Shown: in pieces, positions 37,118 to 47,493 of the stretch
Layout: every line of letters starts with the position of its first letter
Numbering within the stretch: the first letter of the stretch is position 1
Source: Cordilura impudica
Lineage: Eukaryota; Arthropoda; Insecta; Diptera; Scathophagidae
DNA length: 64,000 nucleotides
Assembly: GCA_963682025.1 (NCBI GenBank)
Contig: CAVMKG010000298.1
Span: 1-64,000, forward strand
Direction of reading: 5' to 3'
Made by a program: the position numbers and the translations under genes
Notes under the pieces: model-generated
Seen by the model: the letters and a program-made list of their open reading frames with translations, nothing else
What the model was told of the DNA's origin: nothing
The model's database searches: none

Positions 37118-38545
37118 CCACACATATATCTGATATATTCAGATACATCGGCTAGAGCAGTAACACAGCTGTATTTGGCGTGAAACCCGGATTGACGGTC
37201 GGTGAGTAAGTTATTGTTTAAATATGACGTTATTTGACCATGAAGGAGTCGTTCAAATACCTTTGACACATAGGGTAAAATAGCTATTGGACGATATTCA
37301 GTGGCTGACTTCTGTACCGGCAGATTTTTAGCTTGTTTCCATCGATGGGAAAAGTGAGAAAAGGGTTTCAGGGGAACAGTTATCGGTATAGTTATTGTAG
37401 TATGTGTGATCAGTTTGAGACATAGGGATATTAATAAAATTCGCGTTAATTTTATTAGGATTTAATGCTGAAATATGCGCTGATCCTTTAGTCCTGCCAA
37501 CTCCAATTTCTCTAATGGTTTTCCATTTTTTCCTGGTATCAATTGATGCGGAAAACTTTTCAGCATAGTACGTGGCCTTAACCTTCCTAATGCAAATATT
37601 AACTGTCCTCCTTGCTGTATGATATAATTCGTGTAGGTCATCTGATCTAAATCTAAATCGCTTCGGATAAAAACTTTATCACGATAATCAATAAGTTTTC
37701 TGATCTCTGTTGTGAACCAGGGTGTTTGCCGCTTACGTATTGTCCTTACTTTGATGGGGACTATAGTATTATATAAAGCAGAGATATGATTTTCCAAGAA
37801 GAATAGCTGATCATCTACCGACAACATAAAGTAAATGAGGTTCCATTCTATTTGGCAACATGCTTCCTCCAAGTATGGGTTATTAATGTTTTTGAAGTCT
37901 CTAAATTCTATGGTCTTACTTGGAATTTTTAGAAGTATGTCGTAAGTCATAAAACATGGAGCAGACAGTTGGTCACATATCAAAGTGTTTTCTTCATTAG
38001 AGCCAAAAATAAATCCAATAATGTGCTGTTGGTGGCTGTGAAGTGTGTTGGAATATTCACGGGAGTGAGACCGAAGGATTTCATATTTTCGACCTTACTA
38101 AATTTTCTAAAACGTTTGAATTAAAATCTCCTGTAATTATAATGTTGTTGTAATAGGGTATAAGATCAGTGGTCAACATTTCATAAAAGTAACCGAGGTC
38201 TATATTGCGATTTGGTCTGTAGACACTACCAACAAGAATTTTACCTCCCACATCACGTATTTCTAAAAATAAATGATCTACCCAATCATTTTCAACGTTA
38301 ACAGTTCTGCACTTAACTACACCTCCATATCCATCAGTTCTGTCAGCTCTGTAAAGTCTATAATCGTCCAGTGATACGAGAGTATATGCAATTGATTCGT
38401 CAAACCAAGTTTCAGATACACATATAACGTCCATACCAGAATTTTCAAAGATATGCCGAAACTTGTCACTGCAAAACTCTGCGCGTTAATGTGTCTAACG
38501 TTAAGGCAATTTTTTTGTTTTACCAATATTTTAATCATATTTGCA
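37118..38545 (-). pseudogene. jockey-like LINE, 5' part: endonuclease and start of reverse transcriptase
   Basis: On the minus strand 38538-38317 and 38434-38081 carry the apurinic-type endonuclease: NVRHINAQS start, VSETWF, a SVYRPN loop and GDFNSN. 37983-37462 is the linker between endonuclease and polymerase (RKRQTPWFTTEI). 37269 down to 37122 is the first reverse transcriptase motif (LLTDRQSGFHAKYSCVTAL). Frames change near 38430, 38080 and 37400, so it is inactive. It continues at 29309 after the LTR element. No ORF1 is seen upstream, so the copy is probably 5'-truncated near 38545. Confidence 0.87.
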
Positions 38546-39015
38546 GTACCGTCCCTGGAAAGCCATGGATATAACTAAAAAGCCATAGATATAATTAAAG
38601 AAATTCATCCTAACCGCAGCACTCAAATGTGCTTGATAATAATTTATTTGATGCTTTAATAAGAAAATAATTGGACCAAGCAGAAAACGTGTATTTACAG
38701 CATTGATTGAAAAATCAGTAAAATGGTGGAAGAAAGTTCTATGTTTAAAATTTATGTGCATATTAATTAAAATGTATTAATATATAGATGAATGAAAAGG
38801 AAAGAAAGAAAAAATAAAATTGTAAATAATAATAATATTAACGTGTTAATCAATTAGTTAATAAAAAAGCTGGTTTAGTTGTTCGATAAATTCAATAACT
38901 TGCGGTTCCTCTGAGTTAAACTTCCTTATGTAACAAGTCCACGCTCAGTGTATGTAGTTTTGATCTGGTTATCTTTTTTCATGTCCAAAGCTGATTACTG
39001 AATTTTTTGATTACA
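38546..39015. other. unassigned sequence between LINE and inverted-repeat element
   Basis: A+T-rich, with no ORF or shared repeat that I can support. Confidence 0.45.
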
Positions 39016-39345
39016 CAGTGCAGCACTAAAATCTTGAACCAATTGAGACCCCCAAAATATGAAAGCTTGTGATGGTAGAAGCAAAACCCTAGCTGGGTTT
39101 TGAATTATTAGCTAAGGTTTTTTTTAAAATTCATTTTTGAAGTTTTCGACTGGGGGCTGGATTTTTGTACAATTTTCCAAAAACATGTACTGATTCTTAA
39201 GTCTTTATCTCGTGAACTATTCGAAATATTGCTTGTCTCTCTGCGGCAAATTTTTAGCTCTTAATCAGATCTAAAAATTTTACCTTGAGATAAAATCAAA
39301 AACACAACAACATCTTACTCAAAACAACAAAACTGTCAAAAAATC
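39016..39345 (+). repeat. left terminal inverted repeat (about 330 bp)
   Basis: It pairs with 41588-42722 (minus the insertion) with scattered mismatches and small indels over its full length. Confidence 0.82.
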
Positions 39346-39497
39346 GTAAAATTTCGTCATAAATTTTTATTGTTAATGATGGAAAATATATGGACACTTC
39401 AAATATTCTAAAATAGATACTTAGAAAAATTGATGATTTTGAACATAAGGAATGAAAAATAAGGATACTGCAAATCTTTTTAAGTATATATTGAACT

Positions 39498-41060
39498 TTA
39501 GTCATCGCTTTCGGAGCTAGTCTCATCATCTGGAAATATGATTCCGACCGTTTCGCTAGGTTTATTTTCGTATGAAAATACTTTATGGCTAGAACCACTT
39601 TTCCATCGGGATGGTTACTTAGTGGAAGCGCTCACCTGCTCATCAGATTCTGTTGGCAATTATTTTTCGAACTCTGCCAAATGATTATTTAAAAAGTGAT
39701 GTTTTAATGTCACGGTCACACCGATTGCTTGGAAGCATATTTTTTACTAAAACTTTCTATTCGACGTCTCGATTTTTTCCTAAGATTCTTTCTATAACTG
39801 CCTTAAGTGCGTCCCAAGCAATTAAGGCGTTTCCGTGAAATCTTCACTTTCGAATGTCTGGTCCATTCAGTACACCTGTTTTAAGCAAAAAAAAAAAAAA
39901 AAAAATACATAAAAAATAAATTAAATTTTTTGATCACTGAAGCTTGAAAAAATTTTCTTAAGGCAGTGAAATACGTTGTCCCTATTTTTCGTTACCGTCT
40001 TATAATCTTCTTCGTTATGCCCAACTTAATATGCAGCGGTGGTAACAATATGTCACTTATATTTTTTATTAGTGGCTCTGCTGTCATGTCTAAAGTGGCA
40101 TCTTTCACTCCCAACTTTCGTTTTTCCCAAGTGTTCAAGTACCTAGTGATCGACTTTTGCTCGTGTGTCCCAACGGCGCAGAAAGCAATAATACCTTGGC
40201 CATCCACCCTTTATGCCTTGCAAAATATTGACAACTTTAAGGTCGCAACAGATCTTCCATAAATGATCTGCGTATTTAAGGTCTCTTAGCAAAATTTCCA
40301 TTGCTGCATAGCATTCCTTTAAGTCTGTGCTAAATGCTAAAAGTATTGAGGGCTTCAGGTTCGTTTTATGCAGTAACACTCCTTTTAAGCTAGTGACTGA
40401 GCTATCGATGAACAGTCGTTAGTTTTCAGCGATATATTCTAATCCCATTTCATTGGCTAATCCTTTTATGTTGTTGCAGTAGGTGTAAGAGTTTTCGTCG
40501 CTAAATCTGTAAAACTTTTGAAATTCCGATTGACGGTTACGGTGTATCGAGGTCTTAACATCAACGTTCGTTAGCTTTTTTCGTTTAAGAAATGCGGACA
40601 AAAATTCTCATTTGCGCTTTTACAAACCTATCTTGGCGACAACATAGTTCATTTCGCACTGTGTTACGAGCTCAGGCTTCTTGATTGTTTCTTCGGGCTC
40701 GAACGGTGGATCAACCAACACATTGCCAAACGTTTCCGCAGTCCATATAGTTGCTCTATCTGGACTCGGTGGCCTTGGTGGTGGGTTGGCTTTAGAATGT
40801 TCTTGCGGGAGAGAAGCATGAGGGCCAGGAATGTACACTACATTTGAAATTTTTTTTCTATTCATTCCACTTTTAAAATTTATGCATCCGTAGCATGTGT
40901 TTTCATCGTGTACCTATGGATCCGTCCGGCTTGGTTTTCTGTTTATCCAGTTGGATATGTAACAACAACGTCTGCATACTACATCTGGTGTCCACGAACA
41001 ATCGAATAAGTCCATTTGGTCAGAATAATATAAGAGGTACCCATTTCTAAATTCAGCAGT
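39498..41060 (-). pseudogene. LPPLHIKLG-family protein, decayed copy
   Basis: Reading the minus strand: near 41000-40920 a zinc-finger-like CSWTPDVVCRRCYISNW; 40865-40620 a Pro-rich linker (PNPPPRPPSP-like); 40601-40419 a segment ending in GLANEMGLEYIAEN; then, across a stop, RLFIDSS and VLLHKTN. 40379-40143 has KICCDLKVVNILQGI and CFLRRWDTRAK, and 40130-39992 has the hallmark ILLPPLHIKLGITKK. An acidic tail (PDDETSSESDD) ends at 39498. At least three frame breaks are present. The order matches the better copy at 62415-64000. The family is widespread in arthropod and cnidarian genomes, without a settled function. The two Asp-centred strands (FIDSS, CDLK) recall an RNase H fold, which is an inference. 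Confidence 0.75.
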
Positions 41061-41587
41061 AAAATTTGTTTTTTTGCGTTTTCATTGAACGTTTGGGCAC
41101 AGAAATACCACAAACGTAGCAAAACAAGTTAAGCTTCTAACACTTTTCCATATCAACTTTTTCTTTCTGCAATATATACTGTAATATTGAAATTTATTTA
41201 ATTCGAACGTGCAATCAAAATAATGCAAATTTTTTGACATTTGAAATATGCCGTTATTTTGCATTAAACAATCATTCAAACGGACGGTGTTTAAATGGTA
41301 CAGAGGGCCCCAGACATTTTCATTATTTATTTCTATTTTGTACCTATTTCATTTAAAAAAGCATAGCATTTTTAATTTCGATAAACATGCAATTGAAAGT
41401 GATTTCTTGGTCCTTTATTGAATTTTTGATGACTTTGTGGGGCTATAACTATGTGAAGGAGTCATCAAATGAAGTCGGCTTGTTAAGAAGAGTTGTTTGC
41501 TTTGCTTTTGGATATCGTTTTGTCATATATTGTCTGGTCGAGTTCGTAGCAATTTCTGAAATAAGTGTGAAAAACCTTAGAAAAATA

Positions 41588-42722
41588 TAACGAAATTTTA
41601 CGTTTTTGACAGTTTTGCTGTTTTGAGTAAGATGTTGTTGTATTTTTATTTTATCTCAAGGCAAAATTTTTAGACCTAATTAAGAGGTAACAAGTAAGAA
41701 AATTATAGTCGGTCGAGACCGACTATATGATACCCTATACCATGCGTTTAGAGACCCTATCTCTTAGGCCCAACTAACTGGATATAGAAAATAAGCATAA
41801 ACCAAATTTGAGTGGGATTTTTATTAATTTTTTTGGCTGCAAATATGAAAAAGTTCATATCGGATGCTATATCTATATGGGGACTAGGCCCAAAAATGGA
41901 CCGATCCTGACCCTGTTTGGTAAAGTCTCTTGTATTTTGCAAAAATATATACAAACAAAATTTGAGAAGAATCAGTGCAATATTTTTGTTTTTTGATAGA
42001 TTTAAGTGAAGATCAGGAAGCAGCTCTATATGGGGCCTATGACTAAGAGTTATCCAATAGGGATCATTTTTGGACTACTGATTAATGGATGTAATATATA
42101 CATACAAACCCAATTTGACTAAGATTTGTATGATAATTTGGATCTTATGGCAATATATGTTGATTTCATAGGGGTCACTTGTATGGGGGCTAGGTCTGAA
42201 CATGGACCGATTCTCACCAATTTCAATAGCGTTCATCCCATGGCCGATAAAAGATCAAATACCAAATCTCATCAAAATATATTCATATTTGCGACCTGCA
42301 GTTTGATTACAAGCTTTACATGGACACACAGACGGACGGACGGACATCGTTAAATCGAATCAGATAGTGATTCTGATTCGATCGGTATAATTAAAGATGG
42401 GTGTAGTTCAAATATTTTTGGTTGTTACAAACAGCAGCACAAAGTCATTATACCCAAACCACATAGTGGTATAAGGTATAAAAACTTGCTCAACAGAGAA
42501 AAGCAATATTTCGAATAGTTCACGAGATATAGACTTAAGAATCAGTACATGTTCTTTGAAAAAGGTTCTAAAATCCTTCTCTCAGTCGAAAACTTCAAAA
42601 ATGAATTTAAAAAAACCTTAGCTAATAATTCAAAACCCAGCTAGGGTTTTTATTCTACTATAATAAGCTTTCAGATATTGGGGGTCTCAATTGGTTAAAG
42701 ATTTTGAAGTTGAAAAATGTGC
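41588..42722 (-). repeat. right terminal inverted repeat, interrupted
   Basis: Arm sequence at 41588-41690 and 42490-42722 is the reverse complement of 39016-39345. The gap is filled by the Helentron-like insertion. Confidence 0.8.
41691..42489 (-). mobile_element. Helentron/DINE-1-like insertion in the right inverted repeat
   Basis: On the minus strand it starts TTTTTATACCTTATACC at about 42487 and ends with a perfect hairpin, AGTCGGTCTCGACCGACT, followed by TATAATTTTCTTACTTGTT near 41691. That is the known DINE-1 terminus layout with a different sequence from elements A-D. The 'GACGGACGGACGGAC' core is at about 42333-42348. No ORF is supported. It interrupts the right inverted repeat and so is younger than that element. 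Confidence 0.75.
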
Positions 42723-42733
42723 TACTGTATTAA

Positions 42734-42939
42734 GCGCCCCGGTAGGTGAGTAGGTAGCGTGCTCGCCTATCATGCGGGGGTCGTGGGTTCGATTCCCACC
42801 AGAGGCTTTGGTCTGTCGCTGCACAAAAAAAAAAATGAACTACTCCCTCTTTCCTCCTTAACCTATTTTCCTGAGATCAACACAATGCAATGCATCTGTA
42901 GGGGGGCATCCCCTGAGTGTTGATTAATTAAAAAAAAAA
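42734..42939 (+). mobile_element. tRNA-derived SINE
   Basis: It starts GCGCCCCGGTAGGTGAGTAG, with an A-box-like stretch (TAGGTGAGTAGGTAGCG) and a perfect B box (GGTTCGATTCC) at about 42786-42796. A tRNA-unrelated body follows, ending in ten A residues. The tRNA-like head has no good acceptor stem or CCA-proximal pairing, so it is a SINE head and not a tRNA gene. Confidence 0.8.
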
Positions 42940-43095
42940 GGCGTTAAATTTTCATATAAGTATATTGGGTCATCACAGTCAAACCTGGCATGTTTTTGGC
43001 ATAGTGAATCTACCTTTGGGCTAAAGCTAACGGTTTCTGCTTGAAATCTAAGTGCATATTAATACAAAAAAAGTTTATTTTCCATCATTTGTGAA
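42940..43095. other. unassigned spacer
   Basis: No coding or repeat signal was recognised between the SINE and the next LINE fragment. Confidence 0.4.
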
Positions 43096-44345
43096 GATAT
43101 TGTTTTAAATGGCCAGAAAATGGAAATTGTTAATATTGCGATAAATCTTGGGATAATTTTCAATAGCAATTTGACATGGACTGATCATATAAATCTACTT
43201 GTTGGTCTAAGAATAATAGCCTTATTTTCCAAGACGTACCTGATACCTTCCCTGATGTATGGGTATGAACTATTTGGAAGCTGTGACGCAGTTAGTAAAA
43301 GGAGACTAAATGTCTTGTTTTATAATATTATAAGATATGTGTATGGGTTGAGAAGATTTGATCATGTTTCATCTGTTTCCAATAACCTTTACGGGGTCTC
43401 CCTTGATAATCTGTTGAAAATTCGCTCTCTAACATTTTTGCATAAAATAATAAACAGGGAAACCCCCAAGTATATATTTGATAAAATTCGTTTTTTCCAA
43501 TCGCCAAGAAACCGAAATATTAAAATACCTAGACATTAATAACTAGTATCTGAATGGCAATTTTATGTCCATGCCGCTAGTCTTTGGGACAATCTTCCAC
43601 TAAGGCCGTGGCCACGCAATGAGCGGCAAAGCGGCAAGCGGCTTATTACTGAGCGTCATTTCTGAGCGGTTAGTTGCCAAATGCCATTTTCAAAGTTATT
43701 ATTTATTATTTATATAAAAAGTTTTTATAATAAAAGCAAAATATTTTCACTATTTTATGATTTTTATTTATGTATGACTACATTTCAACCTTTTTAACTT
43801 TTTATCTATTGAGAAACAACACAAAAATGGTTGTCGTTTACTGAATACCAAAATCGATAATTTTGTTGTTTTCTTTTTCTAACGATTCGATTATCGTTAA
43901 AAAGAAGTTACTGAATCGCGCTACAGACTGACAAAACAAAGAAAAGCCATTTTTTTTTCCATTTTTATTCCTTGCCGCTCAGAAAACAACTAAAAATTAG
44001 AACAAGTTCTATTCCTGAGCGGCGCCGCTTAGACGTTCAGAAATTCCGCTCACATGCCGCTCATTGTGTGGCCACTTCAGTAGTATTTTATATGTTTTAA
44101 TTTTTTTCGCATATCGCTCTGCCGCTCGCCGCTCATTGCGTGGCCTCGGCCTTAGTCACAATTAAACAGCAATGCTATAACAGTTTCAAAACTTTTTTAT
44201 TTGACTTTTTTAAATAGTCTATTTTTTAACCAATATTGTTATATTATACTAAGTTACTAATGTTTTCTTTGTACCAAAAAACGTTTCTGTACTATAAATA
44301 TAAAACTATCTTGTTGTACAGGAAATGGAATAAAATAAATAAATA
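43096..44345 (+). pseudogene. jockey-like LINE 3' fragment, split by a MITE
   Basis: The plus-strand frame 43096-43539 reads through the C-terminal reverse transcriptase region: NLGIIFNSNLTWTDHI, YGYELFGSCDAVSKRRLNVL, NIIRYVYGL. After a stop it continues as ASLWDNLPL up to 43602, where a MITE is inserted, and resumes at 44155 with QQCYNSFKTFLFDFFK. The end near 44345 has an ATAAATAAATA tail. It is the same family as the minus-strand LINEs at 14190 and 27812. Confidence 0.82.
43603..44152. mobile_element. 550-bp MITE with 25-bp terminal inverted repeats
   Basis: The ends AGGCCGTGGCCACGCAATGA... and its mirror ...TCATTGCGTGGCCTCGGCCT match over 25 bp with one mismatch. TA is duplicated at 43601-43602 and 44153-44154. 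TA target duplication fits Tc1/mariner-type or related movers, but the family is not assigned. Its interior (43715-43925) is the reverse complement of a stretch inside the Helentron-like copies (12890-13130). No ORF. Confidence 0.87.
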
Positions 44346-44989
44346 TAAAATTCAGAATAACAACAAGAGCAAGAACAACATAGAAAAATCCTATTTGATC
44401 AAGAGTATTTTCATATTTTCATTGAAATCTCGGGAACTATTGAACCAATATTGGTCCACCAATGATGAGCAACCCAGCGAACCAATTGAGGGCGTGGTCG
44501 TGATTTTCACAGACGAACAAACGGTTATTGCTATATAAACTCCGGTTATTATAAGGATCAAATATGTATATATGTATATATACAAGTATATATATATATT
44601 TATACCCTCCGCTCCAGTGTGCAGAGGGTATATATAAGTTTATCATTCCGTTTGTAATAATTAGAAAAAAAAATTTTGGACCCCATAAAATATATATATT
44701 TGTGATCCTTATAACAACCAGAGTTGATATAGCGATGTCCGTCTGTCCGTCTGTGGAAATCACGATGACGGCATCAGTCGGGCAGCTAGGGTGGTCGTTG
44801 GCATAAAAAATGATTCACTAACATCCTGAGAAGTTTGCTATTTAAAATCGTCCAAATCGGTCGATTAGGGTCCGAGATTTGAATGAAGAACTAAAAAAAG
44901 TCTTGAAAAAATATAATTTTCTTTAAATGGTGCGTGGTAAAGGAGAAGAAAGCATATATTTCAAAAATTCATAACTGCACTGTATTCTT

Positions 44990-45030
44990 AATCGGACCGG
45001 TTTCTGGCATTTCAGCCTTCATCAGCGATT
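44990..45030 (-). ncRNA. hammerhead-ribozyme-like motif
   Basis: On the minus strand the order is AATCG, CTGATGA, AGGC-TGAAAT-GCCA, GAA, ACCGGT, C, CGATT. This gives the hammerhead core CUGAUGA...GAAA, a stem II of GGC/GCC, a minimal palindromic stem III (ACC/GGU) with UC before the expected cleavage site, and stem I of 5 bp (AAUCG/CGAUU). The base of stem II has an A-A mismatch, so activity is uncertain. Tiny-stem-III hammerheads are known from Penelope-like retroelements and act as dimers. The surrounding 430 bp may be such a remnant. Confidence 0.6.
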
Positions 45031-45111
45031 TATTGAACATTGTGATAATTGTTATGTTTTTAATTGAATAGATTGTTTCTATATGAGAATTTTTCTACTT
45101 AGGGCGGCCGT

Positions 45112-45196
45112 GAGGTTTGAACCATGAACCTTCAGATACACTCGTACTTGCACTTTTTGGTCAGCGCTTTAACACACTCACCTAAAGTCAGGCCTA
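45112..45196 (-). other. tRNA-like (SINE-like) stretch
   Basis: On the minus strand an A-box-like GAGTGTGTTAAAGCGCTGAC is followed about 40 bases on by GGTTCAAACCT, one base from a B box. No full cloverleaf is evident. It is probably a SINE head or decayed tRNA-derived piece. Confidence 0.4.
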
Positions 45197-47123
45197 GATT
45201 CAGTTTTCTACCATACAGCTTTACTTTGTACTAATTTCAGAAGATACAACTCTGTCCAAACAAACAATCGTTATTTTTGATTTTTTTGAATATTTACACT
45301 TCTAATTTCCACTATTCTCAGCTTTCGTAAGAGTTGTCATATGTGATGTACGGTTTTGTACATTCATTATTCTTTTACAAATATGAACATAAGTTTGGCA
45401 TATTAACTTTTTGTTGTCTTTACAAAATAGAGTTACCGAGTTTAGCAATGAGTTCTTTGCTTTCAAAACAGTTCTACATAGTTATATAGAATTATTATTC
45501 TGCTTTACCTTCAAAATATCTGATTGCGATTACATCTATTTTTAAAAATTGTTTATAATCACTAAAGCATTATTATTCACATAAATACAAAACTGCACTT
45601 TTTAAATTTTCCATTCAAATTTTAGTAAATATCAATTCTAAAAACTGGAATTAAAATTTCCAGTTATAAAATATTAATTGAATTTCAGAAAATCATATCA
45701 AAACGTCGGAAATAATAATTTTAAATTTAGAAGACATCAATTGCATCAAATTCCAAAAAACACCAAATATGTTTACATTTAAAAAATGTTTACATTAAAA
45801 AAAATATTGGCATTCAGGAGTAATTAATAGATTTTCAGTAACTTCTTTTAACGATGGTCGAATCTTTAAAAAAGAAAAGCAAAATTATCAGTAAAATTTG
45901 TAAACGATATTCGCTATTGTTAAAGTCAGCTGTTGTTGTTATCTAAACGACAATCATTTTTGTGTTGTTTATTCCATCGATAAAAACTTAAATTTTTAGG
46001 TTGAAATGTCGTCATACATAAATAAAAATCATAAAATACTGAAAATATTTTGCTTCTATTTAAAAACTATTTTATATAAATAAAAAAATTAAATAGCATA
46101 TTCAATTCATTATTTCATTTTCAAATAAATAAGCAGAAATATTAGTAAAAAAATAGAGATATTAAACATAAACATAAAATCATCCTGTCAAACACGAAGT
46201 AATTTGTTTTTTCTATTCTTCTTTGTGTTTTTCGCTCATTTTGACAGAGATGCCACTCGTTTACAATTTAAATAAATAGAAAAATAGATTTGTCGACTGT
46301 CGTTAGGATGTGTGTACTTAGTGAATCACTTAATCCTCAGTGCAAACAACAATAGCTGTCGATATATTTTGCGATTGTCGGATCGTTGAAATTTGCAGAA
46401 TCGCACTACAGAAAACATTAATTTAAATTCAATGAATTTTAGAAAACCTCAAATGATATTTAAGAATTGCGAACATAAAAATTGTTACATAAATAAACGC
46501 AATTTGAGGAGAATGTTATTTATATATTATTTTTCAAAATTTTTTTTGGATGAATATTTGAAGTTTTCAGAAAATAAAGATAACAAATTATTTTATTTAA
46601 AATGATTGGGACATTTGGTTTGTTGCGTTTTGGCATCCCTAATATGATTATTTATTATTATAAATTTATTCTCTATGTTTTCCAAATATGGCAATATTTT
46701 AATAAAAAAGTTGAGAGAGCTTTTTTTTTTGGTTATTATTTTGTTACTCCATCCGACCTATATGGCCGCAATGAAAAAATATTTCGCCAGTTAAAAGAAA
46801 CTATACAGCCATCTCCAATTAGCACGATTTAATGCATATAGCCACCCTACACAATCATTACCTTTGTAATGGAGGTTAGGGCGAGCTATTTAATTAGCAA
46901 AAACTAAATTAAACGAGAAGTTATGTCATATAACCGGAAACGCATGCATACAGGAAACGCATGCATATTTTTCCAATATTTTGTTTACATTTATTATCAA
47001 TACTCAAACCGAGGTGGAGGGTATCAAAGATTCGGCACAGCCGAATTTAACACTCTTACTTGTTTTTTATTGGGTCCAGATTTTTCTAAAATTTTTACAA
47101 CTGGAATGACAAGCTTTTATATA

Positions 47124-47482
47124 AGTTAATTATACACGATTCATTTGTTGGTTTATGCTTGAATGCCCATTCTTTATTTTGTCAAAAGGTTTTATTAAAC
47201 TAATAGTGCTAACAATGCACTTTATTAAAAGTAAAAATTTATTCAAGATTGGCCAATCATAAAATTGCCAAAATATACGCTATTGTAATATGATATTTAA
47301 AATAAAATAACAATGTGTTGATATTGCAATAATTTCGATTTAAAATTTATGGTGAATTGGCCAATCACAAAACAAAGTAAAAAATGCAAAATAGGAAAAA
47401 TAAATATTAAGGGAGTTCTGCAATGCACAATAAGTTCCCTTAAAACATTAGGGGTATTGCTGTTATCGTGCACACGTTAACT
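47124..47482 (-). repeat. 3' LTR of the errantivirus-type element
   Basis: 359 bp. On the minus strand it is preceded by the polypurine tract AAAGGGGGAGG (plus 47483-47493). Confidence 0.93.
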
Positions 47483-47493
47483 CCTCCCCCTTT
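47483..47493 (-). other. polypurine tract
   Basis: AAAGGGGGAGG on the minus strand directly before the 3' LTR, the usual primer for plus-strand synthesis. Confidence 0.85.

Larger units (their letters stand above)
39016..42722 (-). mobile_element. DNA transposon with long terminal inverted repeats carrying an LPPLHIKLG-family gene
   Basis: The left arm (about 39016-39345) is the reverse complement of the right arm (41588-41690 plus 42490-42722). Shared words include CCAATTGAGACCCCCAA, AAACCCAGCTAGGGTTTT (in inverse), AAGACTTAAGAATCAGTACA (in inverse) and ACAACATCTTACTCAAAACA. The right arm is interrupted by a Helentron-like insertion at 41691-42489. The outer left end reads CACAGTGCAGCAC; the right end is decayed (GTGCTACTGT). 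No sure target duplication was found. The only gene-like sequence between the arms is the decayed LPPLHIKLG-family ORF on the minus strand. Confidence 0.82.
44601..47066 (+). mobile_element. Helentron/DINE-1-like element D, both ends present
   Basis: The 5' end is TTTATACCCTCCGCTCCAG at about 44600. The 3' end is GGAGGGTATCAAAGATTCGG, then hairpin TTCGGCACAGCCGAA and CTCTTACTTGTTTT at 47066. Compared with element B, a large internal part is replaced at about 44925-45355 by foreign sequence holding a hammerhead-like motif and a tRNA-like stretch. From 45360 on it follows elements B and C closely. No ORF is conserved among the copies. Confidence 0.78.

Noticed and set aside
39016..39030. Assigning the inverted-repeat element to Transib because its end reads CACAGTG
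   Set aside because: The opposite end is decayed, no 5-bp target duplication is visible, and the encoded protein does not resemble Transib transposase as I know it.
42734..42806. A functional tRNA gene
   Set aside because: The B box is perfect, but the acceptor arm does not pair properly, and the sequence continues into a SINE body ending in poly-A.
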